Positions 63,712 through 64,000 of a stretch of 64,000 nt of DNA are shown in pieces. The stretch's first letter is position 1, and each line of letters starts with the position of its first letter. This DNA is from Actinostola sp. cb2023 (Eukaryota; Cnidaria; Anthozoa; Actiniaria; Actinostolidae). A model generated the notes under the pieces. That model saw only the letters and a list, made by a program, of their open reading frames with translations, searched no databases and was not told the origin of the DNA. Made by a program: the position numbers and the translations under genes. The stretch is from the NCBI GenBank assembly GCA_033675265.1, contig JAUJYZ010000460.1, positions 186,001 through 250,000 of the forward strand. Reading direction: 5' to 3'.

Positions 63712-64000
63712 ATGAGAAGAACAGGTCGGCTCAAGTTACGGCATTGCATGACGTTATCGTTGTACCATTCAGTGAAGGCTATACTGTTGGCGGAAAACGT
63801 TTGTGAGGAGATAAAGAAGCAGAAAGGCCTGACAGGACAACGTCAGGACAACGGTTGGGTCTACCAGAGATCTTCAGAAGAAGGTTGGTCTACCAGAGAT
63901 CTGAGAGATCTTCAGAAGAATTAGTTTGGTCTACTCGAGAGATCTTCAGAAGGTTCAGTGGTCTACTAGAGATCGGTTCAGAAGAAGGTTGGTCTACCAG
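63712..64000 (+). repeat. Short tandem repeat at the window edge
   Basis: From about 63855, GGTCTACCAGAGATCTTCAG-type units with GAAGAAGGTT linkers repeat irregularly (about 30-50 bp) and run off the window. A 70-codon ORF (63712-63924) overlaps the start but has no family signature. Confidence 0.6.

Noticed and set aside
1..64000. tRNA, rRNA or prokaryotic operon features
   Set aside because: No cloverleaf-forming or rRNA-like segment was recognised by eye, and the spliced exons and transposons show eukaryotic DNA.

Overview
The window is animal nuclear DNA: spliced exons with GT/AG borders, metazoan-type cytosolic sulfotransferase exons, a TRAF-like RING/zinc-finger remnant, CR1-like LINEs, a DIRS/Ngaro-type tyrosine-recombinase retrotransposon, MULE, P and hAT remnants and many fold-back MITEs. 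The repeat mix suggests a marine invertebrate, most likely a cnidarian, but no species can be named. Seven tandem arrays (units of about 581, 149-155, 50, 25, 23, 21 and 14 bp) fill roughly 37% of the window.

Layout. 0-9 kb: two short exons of unknown genes, an inverted pair of signal-peptide-like exons (1.9 and 5.3 kb) around P-transposase and PIF1-helicase relics, a TIR element (6.5-7.1 kb), a broken TRAF-like gene (7.4-7.9 kb) and a weak acyltransferase-like exon (8.1-8.5 kb). 9-20.1 kb: a minus-strand LINE cut by two TTAA-flanked MITEs and abutting a MULE transposase relic. Its 5' end is expanded into about 15 monomers, each carrying the LINE start codon and a short upstream ORF. 20.1-26.1 kb: a nearly intact minus-strand DIRS/Ngaro-like element with an SGNH-hydrolase ORF, Gag, RT/RNase H and tyrosine recombinase. 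26.1-34.5 kb: a 23-bp satellite interrupted by one TA-flanked element.

34.5-59.2 kb: a decayed sulfotransferase cluster on the minus strand. Copy 2 has exon 1 (38.5 kb) and exon 2 (34.5 kb) but no later exons in the window. Copy 1 has exon 2 (49.6 kb), exon 3 (49.3 kb) and exon 4 (42.3 kb), with a damaged exon 1 at 56.3 kb. Exons 2, 3 and 4 join in consistent phase. The intron between exons 3 and 4 is filled by about 110 copies of a 50-bp repeat that is itself the exon-4 acceptor site plus the first 22 nt of exon 4, and it also holds a MULE-like element carrying a RecQ-like helicase fragment. Introns and spacers contain hAT, Tc1/mariner-type and other MITEs, a LINE 3' end, palindromes and minisatellites. 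59-64 kb: a perfect 43-bp-arm palindrome, a 149-155-bp tandem repeat, one possible exon and AT-rich DNA.

The intact-looking long ORFs belong to the DIRS-like element. The very long ORFs in the satellite are by-products of a stop-free 23-bp unit. The most notable features are the self-amplified splice-acceptor intron, the LINE promoter-monomer array with higher-order structure and a 2A-like motif, and the SGNH-bearing tyrosine-recombinase retrotransposon.
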